Positions 6,930 through 15,091 of a DNA stretch of 15,538 nt are shown piece after piece. The notes under the pieces were generated by a model, which saw only the letters and a list, made by a program, of their open reading frames with translations, did no database searches and was not told the origin of the DNA. Source of the stretch: Bacillota bacterium (lineage in GTDB: Bacteria > Bacillota > Bacilli > Alicyclobacillales > SLC66); assembly GCA_021820825.1 (NCBI GenBank), contig JAKADD010000013.1, positions 1 to 15,538 of the forward strand, read 5' to 3'. The translations under genes and the position numbers were made by a program. Positions within the stretch are counted from its first letter, which is position 1. The number at the start of each line of letters is the position of its first letter.

Positions 6930-8276
6930 CTAAAACAATTCGGAATACTCCTGAATCTCCCAGTCAGTCACATGGTTCTGGAAGCGGGCCAATTCATTTC
7001 CCTTCAGAGCCACATAGGAATCCACCATATCGCGGCCAAGGTACTTGACCAACGCCTCATCGGCCTGCAGGGCGGCGAGCGCTTCTTCGAGACTTCTCGG
7101 CAGTTGGCCGCTCCCGCTCACAGTGTACGCATCTTCGTTTTGCACCGGATCCGGCAGCGGCGTGCGGTTGCGAATGCCGTCGAGGCCGGCCGCATACATG
7201 GCCGCCATCATCAAATACGGGTTGTTGTCCGCCCCCGGCATGCGGTTCTCCAGGTGCGTGCCCTGACCGCGGGCCTTTGGCACACGAATGAGGCACATGC
7301 GATTCTCAAAACCCCACGTGATATTGGACGGTGCAAACGTGTACGGCCGCAGCCTGCGATAACTGTTGATCGAAGGGTTGGCAAACGCGCATATCGACCG
7401 CGAGTGCGCAAGCTGGCCGGCGATGAAGTGTTTGAATGCGTCACTCATGCCATTTCCGTCATGCTCATCGTAGAACGCGTTTTGGCCCGTCCCGGCGTGG
7501 TACAGAGAGTGATGGAAATGAGCCCCGCTGCCGCTCTGTCCGCTGAGCGGTTTGGTCATGAAAGTGGCGTGCAGCCCCTGTTGATGCATCAATTCCTTGG
7601 CGGCGGTCTTATAATAAAACGCCGCGTCCGCCTGACCCAATCCGGCGAATGGTTTCATGGAAATCTCAAACTGCCCCGGCCCGTATTCGGTGTTGGCCGC
7701 CTCCACCTGAATGCCGATCTCCTTCATCGGCACGGAAAGATGGTAGAGAATATCGTCCGTTTCCGCCTGCTTTACCTCAGAATAGCATTGCAACCCTGTC
7801 CACGTGGGCTCATATCCAGCCTTGTCGTATTTGCGAAACACGTAGAACTCCAGTTCCGCACTTCCATAGGCAGAGTACCCTTCTCTCTCCAGTTCGGCCA
7901 GAACGCCTTGCAGCACCGTGCGGGGCGAAACCGACACCGGATCGCCGTCGAGCGTAAATACGTCTGCGATCACACGGGCCGTTTTTCGCGCCCAGGGAAG
8001 CACGGTGAATGTCGACGGATCGATCTTGAGTTGCCAACTGCCGTAGCCGCCCGCAAATCCGGCGCCGGCGGCGAGAACGAAATTGGCCGCCGTATCCACC
8101 GAAAACATTGCAGACGGGTACTGCAACCCTTCTTCCAGCACATTGTCCAAAAATGACGCAACAGGAATGTTGCGCGCCCGTGCGACATTGACCAGATCGT
8201 TGAAGACGACGCGAACAACTTCCACCCCTTGCTCAGCAATGACGGCGCGAATATCATTCGTGCTGAAGTTCTTCAT
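6930..8276 (-). CDS. Glutamine-synthetase-like ligase (gamma-glutamyl-amine synthetase type), copy 1
   Basis: A 448-residue type I GS-fold ligase that activates glutamate with ATP and joins it to ammonia or an amine. Catalytic-domain motifs are AELEFYVF (140-147, metal Glu), TEYGPGQFEI (196-205, metal Glu), GSGAHFHHSL (249-258), NPSINSYRRL (300-309, glutamate loop), ENRMCLIRVP (324-333) and LENRMPGADNNPYLMMAAMY (342-361). The N-terminal domain is the short beta-grasp form with the Asp of FND. The usual adenylylation-loop Tyr context of enterobacterial GlnA is not apparent. Combined with an IclR regulator, permease and amidotransferase, this favours a catabolic ligase like PuuA or IpuC over the housekeeping enzyme. 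The ATG at 8276 has GAGGAG seven bases upstream. It is the first gene of the minus-strand operon, expressed from the promoter in 8340-8399. The amine substrate is unknown. Confidence 0.92.
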   Translation of the reverse strand: MKNFSTNDIRAVIAEQGVEVVRVVFNDLVNVARARNIPVASFLDNVLEEGLQYPSAMFSVDTAANFVLAAGAGFAGGYGSWQLKIDPSTFTVLPWARKTARVIADVFTLDGDPVSVSPRTVLQGVLAELEREGYSAYGSAELEFYVFRKYDKAGYEPTWTGLQCYSEVKQAETDDILYHLSVPMKEIGIQVEAANTEYGPGQFEISMKPFAGLGQADAAFYYKTAAKELMHQQGLHATFMTKPLSGQSGSGAHFHHSLYHAGTGQNAFYDEHDGNGMSDAFKHFIAGQLAHSRSICAFANPSINSYRRLRPYTFAPSNITWGFENRMCLIRVPKARGQGTHLENRMPGADNNPYLMMAAMYAAGLDGIRNRTPLPDPVQNEDAYTVSGSGQLPRSLEEALAALQADEALVKYLGRDMVDSYVALKGNELARFQNHVTDWEIQEYSELF

Positions 8277-8300
8277 GGCAGCGCTCCTCTGTCAGGATTG

Positions 8301-8311
8301 AAACTCAGTTT
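8301..8311. promoter_or_regulatory. Small perfect palindrome in the ligase leader
   Basis: AAACTCAGTTT is an 11-base perfect palindrome about midway between the promoter and the GAGGAG ribosome binding site of the ligase gene. It could be a second regulator site in the leader. The length is short enough to arise by chance. Confidence 0.2.
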
Positions 8312-8339
8312 GAACTCCCGGTTGCTGCGTGAATCTATT

Positions 8340-8399
8340 TGGTTCCATGCAACGGAAAATACATCTTGTATTATGGAACTGTTCGTACTATTATGTCAA
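8340..8399 (-). promoter_or_regulatory. Promoter plus operator of the ligase operon (shared 60-bp block, copy A)
   Basis: On the minus strand, TTGACA (8399-8394) and CATAAT (8375-8370) are separated by 18 bases, a good sigma-A promoter giving a leader of about 85 bases. Just downstream of the expected start point lies TTCCGTTGCATGGAA (8357-8343), an imperfect TTCC-N7-GGAA inverted repeat extended to ATGGAACCA. The whole 60-bp block matches the block at 13657-13716 without gaps at 45 of 60 positions, including the spacer TAATAGTRCGAAYARTT. Conservation of the spacer and the downstream half-sites is more than a promoter needs and points to a common regulator, most likely the IclR protein of this operon. 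Confidence 0.65.
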
Positions 8400-8418
8400 T
8401 ACATCCGGGCAAAATCCC

Positions 8419-8448
8419 TTGAAAAGTAGAAACAAATCGAACTCTATT
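8419..8448 (+). promoter_or_regulatory. Possible promoter of the amidotransferase operon
   Basis: TTGAAA (8419-8424) is followed after 18 bases by TCTATT (8443-8448), upstream of the GTG start at 8489. The -10 is poor. No copy of the shared 60-bp block faces this direction, so control of the plus-strand operon may differ or may occur through the divergent operator region. Confidence 0.3.
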
Positions 8449-8488
8449 GGATTGGGCCAGGATTAAAATAGTAGGGGAGTGTTAAAGT

Positions 8489-9172
8489 GTGTGTGAGATG
8501 CTGGCCATTCAATCCGATCGTGAAGTGCCGATCGAACGCGTATTGACGTATGCGGAGTTGTTGGATGAATACGGGGTGGCCGGTTTCAGTTGGGGCCTCG
8601 CGTGGAAGTCGGCGGGCGGGGAACTCCTGCGCTACCGCGCTGTCGAAGGGATCCGGCGCGACACGCTTGCCCGCCGCACACTCGCCGGTGTGAAGTCGAC
8701 CGAATATCTGGTGCACCTGCGCCGTCCGAGTCTGATGACCACGATCGCGCATCGCAACGCCCAACCCTATCTGAGCCAGGATCGCCAACTGGCCTTCGCG
8801 CACAATGGATTTTTCGCGCAACATCGCGAGTTTCAGTCTGCCTATCAGAACCGGCTGGAAGGAACATCGGACAGTGAAGTGGGGTTCTGTTACTACCAGG
8901 ATCTTGTATCACAAGGCGAGAATCCAGGCGAGGCTCTCATCAGCGCTCACCAGAGGCTGGGCGGGCGGGCGAACGTCGGCGTGATGCGACGGGGTTCCCC
9001 CATCCTCTTTTACTGCGGCAACGATGACAATGCAGTGTACGCGTTTGCGGCGGATGGCGCCCGTTTTCTCACGACGGCGCTGCACAGCGGCGACGACTAC
9101 GTATTGCAGACCGTTTTCCCGCAGGCTGAACAGGCGGAGCGGGTGGCCGTCGGTACGGCGCGCGAACTGTGA
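8489..9172 (+). CDS. Stand-alone class II glutamine amidotransferase (Ntn hydrolase)
   Basis: A 227-residue class II (GATase_6/YafJ-type) glutaminase domain. Cys2, exposed as N-terminal nucleophile after Met removal, follows directly from the GTG start (MCEMLAIQS). Other active-site segments are HLRRPS (substrate Arg), a Gly/Asn region around TTIAHRNAQPY, the oxyanion-hole motif AHNG, and DSEVGFCYY. The GTG at 8489 is set by the Cys at position 2 and by AGGGGAG nine bases upstream. There is no fused synthetase or second domain. Such free domains work with partner subunits (as MgsA/GlxB in N-methylglutamate synthase) or hydrolyse gamma-glutamyl amides (as EgtC). Here the nearest partners are the GS-like ligase 75 bases downstream and the divergent one. 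A plausible role is hydrolysing a gamma-glutamyl-linked intermediate (inference). Confidence 0.88.
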   Translation: MCEMLAIQSDREVPIERVLTYAELLDEYGVAGFSWGLAWKSAGGELLRYRAVEGIRRDTLARRTLAGVKSTEYLVHLRRPSLMTTIAHRNAQPYLSQDRQLAFAHNGFFAQHREFQSAYQNRLEGTSDSEVGFCYYQDLVSQGENPGEALISAHQRLGGRANVGVMRRGSPILFYCGNDDNAVYAFAADGARFLTTALHSGDDYVLQTVFPQAEQAERVAVGTAREL

Positions 9173-9247
9173 CCGCCCGTAACCTGTTCCTCTTTCCTTC
9201 AAGGCATTACGCCGGAGTTACCCGAGATAAACACGGAGGTGCAAAGC

Positions 9248-10774
<1,527 letters not shown>

Positions 10775-10782
10775 ATAGAGGT

Positions 10783-10819
10783 TGTCCGAAAAGGGTCCAG
10801 GCAAGACGCTTTTCGGACA
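10783..10819. repeat. 11-bp inverted repeat between ligase and amidohydrolase
   Basis: TGTCCGAAAAG (10783-10793) and CTTTTCGGACA (10809-10819) are perfect inverted repeats around a 15-base loop, in the 81-base gap after the ligase stop. No U-run follows, so it is not a classical terminator. It may be a processing or stabilising hairpin setting different expression of the two genes, or the scar of a small mobile element. Confidence 0.5.
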
Positions 10820-10855
10820 CCCATCAATCTGACTTTTGGCAAGGAGATGAACGGA

Positions 10856-11986
10856 ATGCTCGACCTTCAAGAGTTCCCTTTGATCGACCACCACTGCCAC
10901 ACGCTGGTCGACGGCTCGCAAAAAGGAAACCTGGAAACATTCATTCGCACGACGTCCGAAGCGCCCGCGAAGTATCCCCTCTCCGACCTTCAGGAGACGG
11001 TGACTTACGAAGCGGCCAAACGCATCGCAAGTGACGCAACGGGCCGTCCGTGGGAAAACGCCGCCGAGTTCGAAGATGTTTTCCGCGCACTGGACTATGC
11101 CGACTACTCGCGCCAACTGTTCCAATCGCGGCGCTATGAACGCCTGTTTGTCGACACCGGGTTCAGTCCGGCGCAGGGAATGCCCGCAGATGCCCTGGCA
11201 AGCCACACGGGCGCTTTGGTCCACCCGATTCTGCGTCTGGAAACTACGGCCCAGGACTTGGCCGACAAGGACAAACCGTTTGGCGTTTGGCGGGAAGAAC
11301 TGCTGGATACCGTTCGCAGTGCGCGCAGCAACGGCTTTATTGGAATCAAGTCGATCGTCGCGTATCGAACCGGCCTGGAGTTGCGGCCCGCGTCCACGGC
11401 GCAGGCACAGGCCGCCTACCAGCGCTGGACCGCATCCAATTCCAGCCGTTTGATGGAGGCCGACCTGTTCCACTATATGTTATGGGAAACGGCTCCACTG
11501 CTCATCCGCGAAGAATTGCCGCTGCAATTCCATTCAGGGTATGGGGATCCCGACGAAAACCTGCTCCAGGGCAATCCTCTCCTCCTGCGCGAGTTCATCG
11601 AAGCGTTCTGTCCGCGCGGCCTTCGCCTCGCGCTCCTGCACACCTATCCGTACCATCGTGAGGCCGGGTATCTGGCCAGCGTCTATCCGGGGGTCTTCTT
11701 CGACGTCTCGCTCATCATCCCGCTTGGCGCCTCCAGCGCGCGGCGCGTTGTGGCCGAAGCGCTGGAGTTGTCGCCGATGTCGCGCTTTCTGTTTGCCTCC
11801 GACGCGCACACGCGCCCGGAACTGTTCGCGTTGTCAGCCGATCTCTTTCGCGGTGCATTGTCCGCCTATTTTTCAGACACAGGCGTGAACCGTTATGTTG
11901 CAAAAGGCAAGATGGAACAATGGTGCCGCATGATTCTGCATGACAACGCCAGCGCCTTGTATCTAGGAAAAAGTGCTCCCGACTGA
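10856..11986 (+). CDS. Amidohydrolase-superfamily (amidohydrolase_2, FluG N-terminal-like) metal hydrolase
   Basis: A 376-residue TIM-barrel hydrolase. The HxH motif at the start of strand 1 is in LIDHHCHTLVDG. Further along are the His-containing strands LPLQFHSGYGD and LALLHTYPYH, and the strand-8 Asp in FLFASDAHTRPELF. These residues normally hold one or two divalent metals and activate water for C-N (or C-C) bond cleavage. The size suits the amidohydrolase_2 (COG2159) group. The ATG at 10856 is nine bases from AAGGAG. The in-frame ATG at 10847 touches that site and is less likely. Fungal FluG and plant NodGS are fusions of this kind of domain to a GS domain. Here the same two domains are neighbouring separate genes, suggesting they act on one intermediate. 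The stop lies three bases from the convergent permease stop. Confidence 0.85.
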   Translation: MLDLQEFPLIDHHCHTLVDGSQKGNLETFIRTTSEAPAKYPLSDLQETVTYEAAKRIASDATGRPWENAAEFEDVFRALDYADYSRQLFQSRRYERLFVDTGFSPAQGMPADALASHTGALVHPILRLETTAQDLADKDKPFGVWREELLDTVRSARSNGFIGIKSIVAYRTGLELRPASTAQAQAAYQRWTASNSSRLMEADLFHYMLWETAPLLIREELPLQFHSGYGDPDENLLQGNPLLLREFIEAFCPRGLRLALLHTYPYHREAGYLASVYPGVFFDVSLIIPLGASSARRVVAEALELSPMSRFLFASDAHTRPELFALSADLFRGALSAYFSDTGVNRYVAKGKMEQWCRMILHDNASALYLGKSAPD

Positions 11987-11989
11987 CAT

Positions 11990-13588
11990 TTATGCGACTT
12001 CGTCGTTAAATACCGCATTTCCTTTGTATTTCAATCCCGAAACGTAGCCCCAATAATAAAACAGCAGCGAGACGACGGCGAACAGAACGCTGTCCCAAGG
12101 GGACGAAAGCGTGTTATTGCCGCCGAAGTTGCTGCTGCCCAGGTAGGACAACGCGACGATCACAAGTTGATAGACGACGAACCAAACGCCGTACACAACA
12201 TCCTCCCTGGTGATCCGAGACTTGCGCGCATAAAAGAAGAGGAGCAAGAGCCCGACAAAAACCGACGGAATCAGAATATGTACAGAATTCCAGCCTGACC
12301 AATAAATCATGAGACTGCTGACGACAAACGCAAATGGCGCCAAAATGCGATGCGCAGGAAGCTTATAGGGGCGATTCTCATTCGGGTATTTTTCCCGAAA
12401 AATAGCCAGACTCAGGGATCCTGGTGCGTAGGAGAGCAACAGTGCGCTTGCCACCAACGGAAAGAGTGACGAGAATGACGGCAGAAAAATAATGTAAATG
12501 CAAGAGATCACGAAAACCAGCACCACGGACGGCAAGGGAATGCCGTTTCCTGTCATTCTCGTGAATAGAGCCGGCAGGTAGCCGTCGTAGCGCCCCATGC
12601 TGTAGCCCACGCGGCTGGCGCCGCCAAAATAGATGTACCCATCTTTAAACGAAGCGATCAACGTGGTAATGACGGCAATCAGTCCGATAACGGGCAGCGC
12701 CGCCCCTGTTGCCACCGAGACGAACGGATAAGGAAGCGTATTTAATCCAGCCCAGTCCCCCGCCTTGAGTCCCATGTCACCCCAGTTGATCGCCCCCGCA
12801 AAAGAAACGCTTTCCAGGAAATAGACAACGAGCGTGATGACCATGGTGATGAACACGGCTTTTGGAATATTGCGCCCCGGATCTTTGATCTCCTCAGCGT
12901 AATCGATCGGCTGGCGAAATCCCCCGTATCCATAGATGGTAGCCGATATCGCAAGGAACAACCCATTGCTCCCAAACGACAGAAATCCGTGATAATGGCT
13001 GAAATTCGCTGCATGGTAGCGCCCGAGAAGCGTAAAACAAATCACCAGCAAACCCACAATCGTGAGTACGGTGAGCACGTTGTTGATCTCACCCATGTAG
13101 CGAATGCGCAGCGTGTTGATGTAAAATACAATGAGCAGGACAAGGATCGACAGGGCAATTCCGCTCGTGGTGAGAACGCCATTTTTGAATAGGGAAGGAA
13201 ACCAGTAACTCAGATATTCGACAAAGGCAACCACAATGGAGGGCACGGCGAGCGCATAGCCAACCAACGATCCCCACGCATTCATGACACCGACGATAGG
13301 ACCATTGCTTTTGGCGGGATAATAGGCAACACCGCCGGCACGCGGCCACATGGTGCCAAGTTCAACGTAGACCATGGCAACCGCCAGCATCAGGATAAAC
13401 GCGACCACCCATGCCAAAATGCCTGATGGACCTGCCAGCGCCAACACAGAGACCGGAGTGAATCCCACGGCTGGTCCAAGAATTCCCCCGGTGGCCAGGA
13501 ACACAACTGTCCAAAACCCAAGTTCCCTGCGATAATTCTTGTGACTCCCATTCACGGCCACGCTGGAGTCAACTTGCGGTGGACTCAT
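11990..13588 (-). CDS. APC-superfamily amino acid/polyamine permease
   Basis: A 532-residue integral membrane transporter with about twelve hydrophobic segments, taking up an amino acid or amine by cation coupling. TM1 has the broken-helix glycine motif TGGILGPAVGFTPVS, and the segment VYVELGTMWPRAGGVAYYP is the usual consensus after TM2. The loop with GFRQPIDYAEEIKDPGRNIP matches the APC signature before TM7. The ATG at 13588 is chosen, with AAAGGAG eight bases upstream. An in-frame extension to 13705 would read through the promoter and is rejected. It is transcribed alone from the promoter at 13657-13716, whose operator matches that of the ligase operon, so it is the probable importer of that pathway's substrate. 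It ends three bases from the amidohydrolase stop, leaving no room for a shared terminator. Confidence 0.9.
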   Translation of the reverse strand: MSPPQVDSSVAVNGSHKNYRRELGFWTVVFLATGGILGPAVGFTPVSVLALAGPSGILAWVVAFILMLAVAMVYVELGTMWPRAGGVAYYPAKSNGPIVGVMNAWGSLVGYALAVPSIVVAFVEYLSYWFPSLFKNGVLTTSGIALSILVLLIVFYINTLRIRYMGEINNVLTVLTIVGLLVICFTLLGRYHAANFSHYHGFLSFGSNGLFLAISATIYGYGGFRQPIDYAEEIKDPGRNIPKAVFITMVITLVVYFLESVSFAGAINWGDMGLKAGDWAGLNTLPYPFVSVATGAALPVIGLIAVITTLIASFKDGYIYFGGASRVGYSMGRYDGYLPALFTRMTGNGIPLPSVVLVFVISCIYIIFLPSFSSLFPLVASALLLSYAPGSLSLAIFREKYPNENRPYKLPAHRILAPFAFVVSSLMIYWSGWNSVHILIPSVFVGLLLLFFYARKSRITREDVVYGVWFVVYQLVIVALSYLGSSNFGGNNTLSSPWDSVLFAVVSLLFYYWGYVSGLKYKGNAVFNDEVA

Positions 13589-13656
13589 CGAAACAACTCC
13601 TTTGTATGATTGTTGGACATCGTGCACTCCCGCCGGCATCACACAGTCGCACGCCC

Positions 13657-13716
13657 TGGTTCCATCAAGCGGAATATGTATCTCATATGATATAATTATT
13701 CGCACTATTACGTCAA
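13657..13716 (-). promoter_or_regulatory. Promoter plus operator of the permease gene (shared 60-bp block, copy B)
   Basis: Minus strand: TTGACG (13716-13711), an 18-base spacer TAATAGTGCGAATAATTA, then TATCAT (13692-13687), and downstream TTCCGCTTGATGGAA (13674-13660) running into ATGGAACCA. Spacing of every element is identical to the block at 8340-8399. The 15 differences fall mainly in the spacer end and between -10 and operator, while both TTCC and GGAACCA half-sites are unchanged. The leader to the ATG at 13588 is about 90 bases. Confidence 0.65.
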
Positions 13717-13943
13717 CAAGATTTTTCGGAAGTTTCCGTCCCGTTCAGTACTATGCCCGGAAAATGCGAGATCACTTGTGCCATCGCATGACCGTCTTCC
13801 TGATCAACTCGGATTTTCATGTTCTGCTGGTGATCGGAAAAAGAAGATCATGCGGGTCTAACTCCCAGACCGCCGCAGCGTCGCAATCACCTGCGGGTTT
13901 GATCCGCTGAAGATGTGTACGACATCCCATAGGAGTGAATCTG
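13717..13943 (+). other. Intergenic stretch, possibly a short gene remnant
   Basis: Between the permease promoter and the PNPOx-like gene no convincing gene is visible. A frame at 13764-13910 encodes 48 residues including MTVFLINSDFHVLLVIGKRR, which resembles the first beta-hairpin of Nudix hydrolases. The PGG and Nudix-box residues that should follow are absent. It may be a decayed fragment or chance. Confidence 0.25.
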
Positions 13944-14540
13944 ATGAACCTCTCGAAAACAGACATTCGCCAGCAAAAAATGGCGGTCACAGATCCTGAC
14001 GCGGTCGACGCTCTTCTCCTCGCCGCCCGAACGGGATTCCTCGGTCTCGCGGACGGGGACGATCCCTACGTCGTGCCGCTCAACTTTGTGTGGATTCAGT
14101 CAACCGTGTATTTCCACGGGGCGGCGGACGGCCGCAAAGCCCGCCTCCTGGCTTCGCCGCGCAAAGCGACGTTCACGGTCTGCGAAGATTGCGGAACCAT
14201 CGCCCATCCCGTTCCTGCCAAGACCGACACAGCTTATCTGAGCGCAATGATCTTTGGCGCGTGCCATCCCGTGTCCGACCTGAACGAAGCCGTCCGCGTC
14301 CTGCAAGCCCTTCTCGACAAATACGTTCCCGGTTACTACGAAAGCCCGCTGCAAAAAGGGCATGTCGACTCCTATCGTTCGGCGCTCGACAGTCACGCGC
14401 AGGTGTATAAACTTGTGGCAGATCGAATCACCGCCAAGCAGAGTCCAGTCGATCCCGACCGAATGTTCTTCTCCGGCCGAACTCGGGTCGAGGATCTCAA
14501 CCGGCAAGCAGCGAACGGCGGCGCCAATCATCAGATGTGA
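13944..14540 (+). CDS. Pyridoxamine 5'-phosphate oxidase-like FMN-binding protein
   Basis: A 198-residue split-barrel flavoprotein of the PNPOx-like/NimA-related group. Typical features are DALLLAARTGFLGLADGDDP, then YVVPLNFVWIQSTVYFHGAA, and the Gly-Arg-Lys of ADGRKARLL, which in relatives helps bind FMN phosphate. CEDCGTIAHPVPAKTDTAYL is the usual middle region. The ATG at 13944 has AGGAG eight bases upstream. The GTG at 13935 overlaps that site and is rejected. Members reduce or oxidise small molecules, or bind heme or F420 in other branches. The substrate is unknown. Its last ten bases overlap the stop region of the convergent VOC gene. Confidence 0.85.
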   Translation: MNLSKTDIRQQKMAVTDPDAVDALLLAARTGFLGLADGDDPYVVPLNFVWIQSTVYFHGAADGRKARLLASPRKATFTVCEDCGTIAHPVPAKTDTAYLSAMIFGACHPVSDLNEAVRVLQALLDKYVPGYYESPLQKGHVDSYRSALDSHAQVYKLVADRITAKQSPVDPDRMFFSGRTRVEDLNRQAANGGANHQM

Positions 14541-14870
14541 TGCTGAGCGTATTCAAACCTTGACCCATCCGGATGTTGAACCGTCATGTTGCTTCCTGTG
14601 GGTACACGCTTGACATCGCGGATGACGGGCGCGCCATTCTTCGTCAGATGTTCCCGGAATGCCTCCACGGAATCAACCCGGAACGTGGGCAACGTTTCGC
14701 GAAACGGCGCCAAGGCCTCTTCGGAACCCGCCAGGATGAGAAAAGGCCCCACCGACGCGAGTTCCAGTTCCGCGTCGGGATATTGGAATCTCAAATCTGT
14801 TTTCAGCCCCGTCAGTGACCCGTAAAAAGCAAGTGCAGGCTCCAACTCCGACACATCGATTCGGTGGTCA
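14531..14870 (-). pseudogene. VOC (glyoxalase/bleomycin-resistance-like) gene lacking its native start
   Basis: The single-module VOC fold is recognisable: HRIDVSELEPALAFYGSLTG (first beta-alpha unit), LELASVGPFLILAGS, and the C-terminal VQHPDGSRFEYAQHH with its metal-type Glu/His pattern. Family members usually begin only a few residues before the HRIDVS segment, with Met. Here the sequence upstream of 14870 is antisense to an EamA-transporter fragment. The only in-frame ATG (14980) would add about 37 foreign residues. The gene appears beheaded by a rearrangement at about 14870. A fused product starting at 14980 is possible but unlikely to be ancestral. Confidence 0.6.
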
Positions 14871-14984
14871 TTGAAAGAGGATTGGAGACAGTATCTGCTT
14901 CTTGGGGCGTTGAATGCGGCCATCCCATTCTGCCTGATCGCGATCGCCGAGATTCGGCTGGACGCCTCACTCACCGCCATTCTT
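14871..14984 (+). pseudogene. Internal fragment of an EamA/DMT-family transporter
   Basis: The plus strand reads KEDWRQYLLLGALNAAIPFC then LIAIAEIRLDASLTAIL, the well-known loop-helix-loop of EamA-type drug/metabolite transporters (consensus similar to W..LLLGLLNAAIPF.LIAFAE..LPASLAAIL). The frame joins unrelated sequence at about 14985, where relatives continue NATTPLF. Both ends are missing, leaving about 38 codons. It adjoins the truncated VOC gene, marking a rearrangement junction. Confidence 0.65.
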
Positions 14985-15037
14985 ATGGGCGTAGCGAAGG
15001 ATTACAAAGTAGTGGTGCGTCCATCCTCATCACCCTT

Positions 15038-15091
15038 CCCATTGATGGAGCCGCCGGTTGCCTATACGGCGCTGGCGCCTCCATCAATGGG
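15038..15091. repeat. Inverted repeat at the SDR 3' end
   Basis: CCCATTGATGGAG (15038-15050) is perfectly inverted as CTCCATCAATGGG (15079-15091). With one mismatch the pairing extends to 18 bases. The right arm encodes the LPIDGGA end of the SDR on the minus strand. The left arm encodes LPIDGAAG on the plus strand, the same SDR C-terminal motif in opposite orientation, so it may be the tail of a second, deleted SDR gene or an inverted duplication. Confidence 0.6.

Noticed and set aside
6627..8156. Long plus-strand open frame (about 509 codons) opposite the first ligase and IclR genes
   Set aside because: It lies antisense to well-supported genes, has no recognisable domain, and its composition fits a shadow of a GC-rich gene. 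No ribosome binding site was seen at its start.
13691..13696. Plus-strand TATAAT as a -10 box for the PNPOx-like gene
   Set aside because: No suitable -35 lies at the right distance, the gene starts about 250 bases away, and the sequence belongs to the conserved minus-strand permease promoter.
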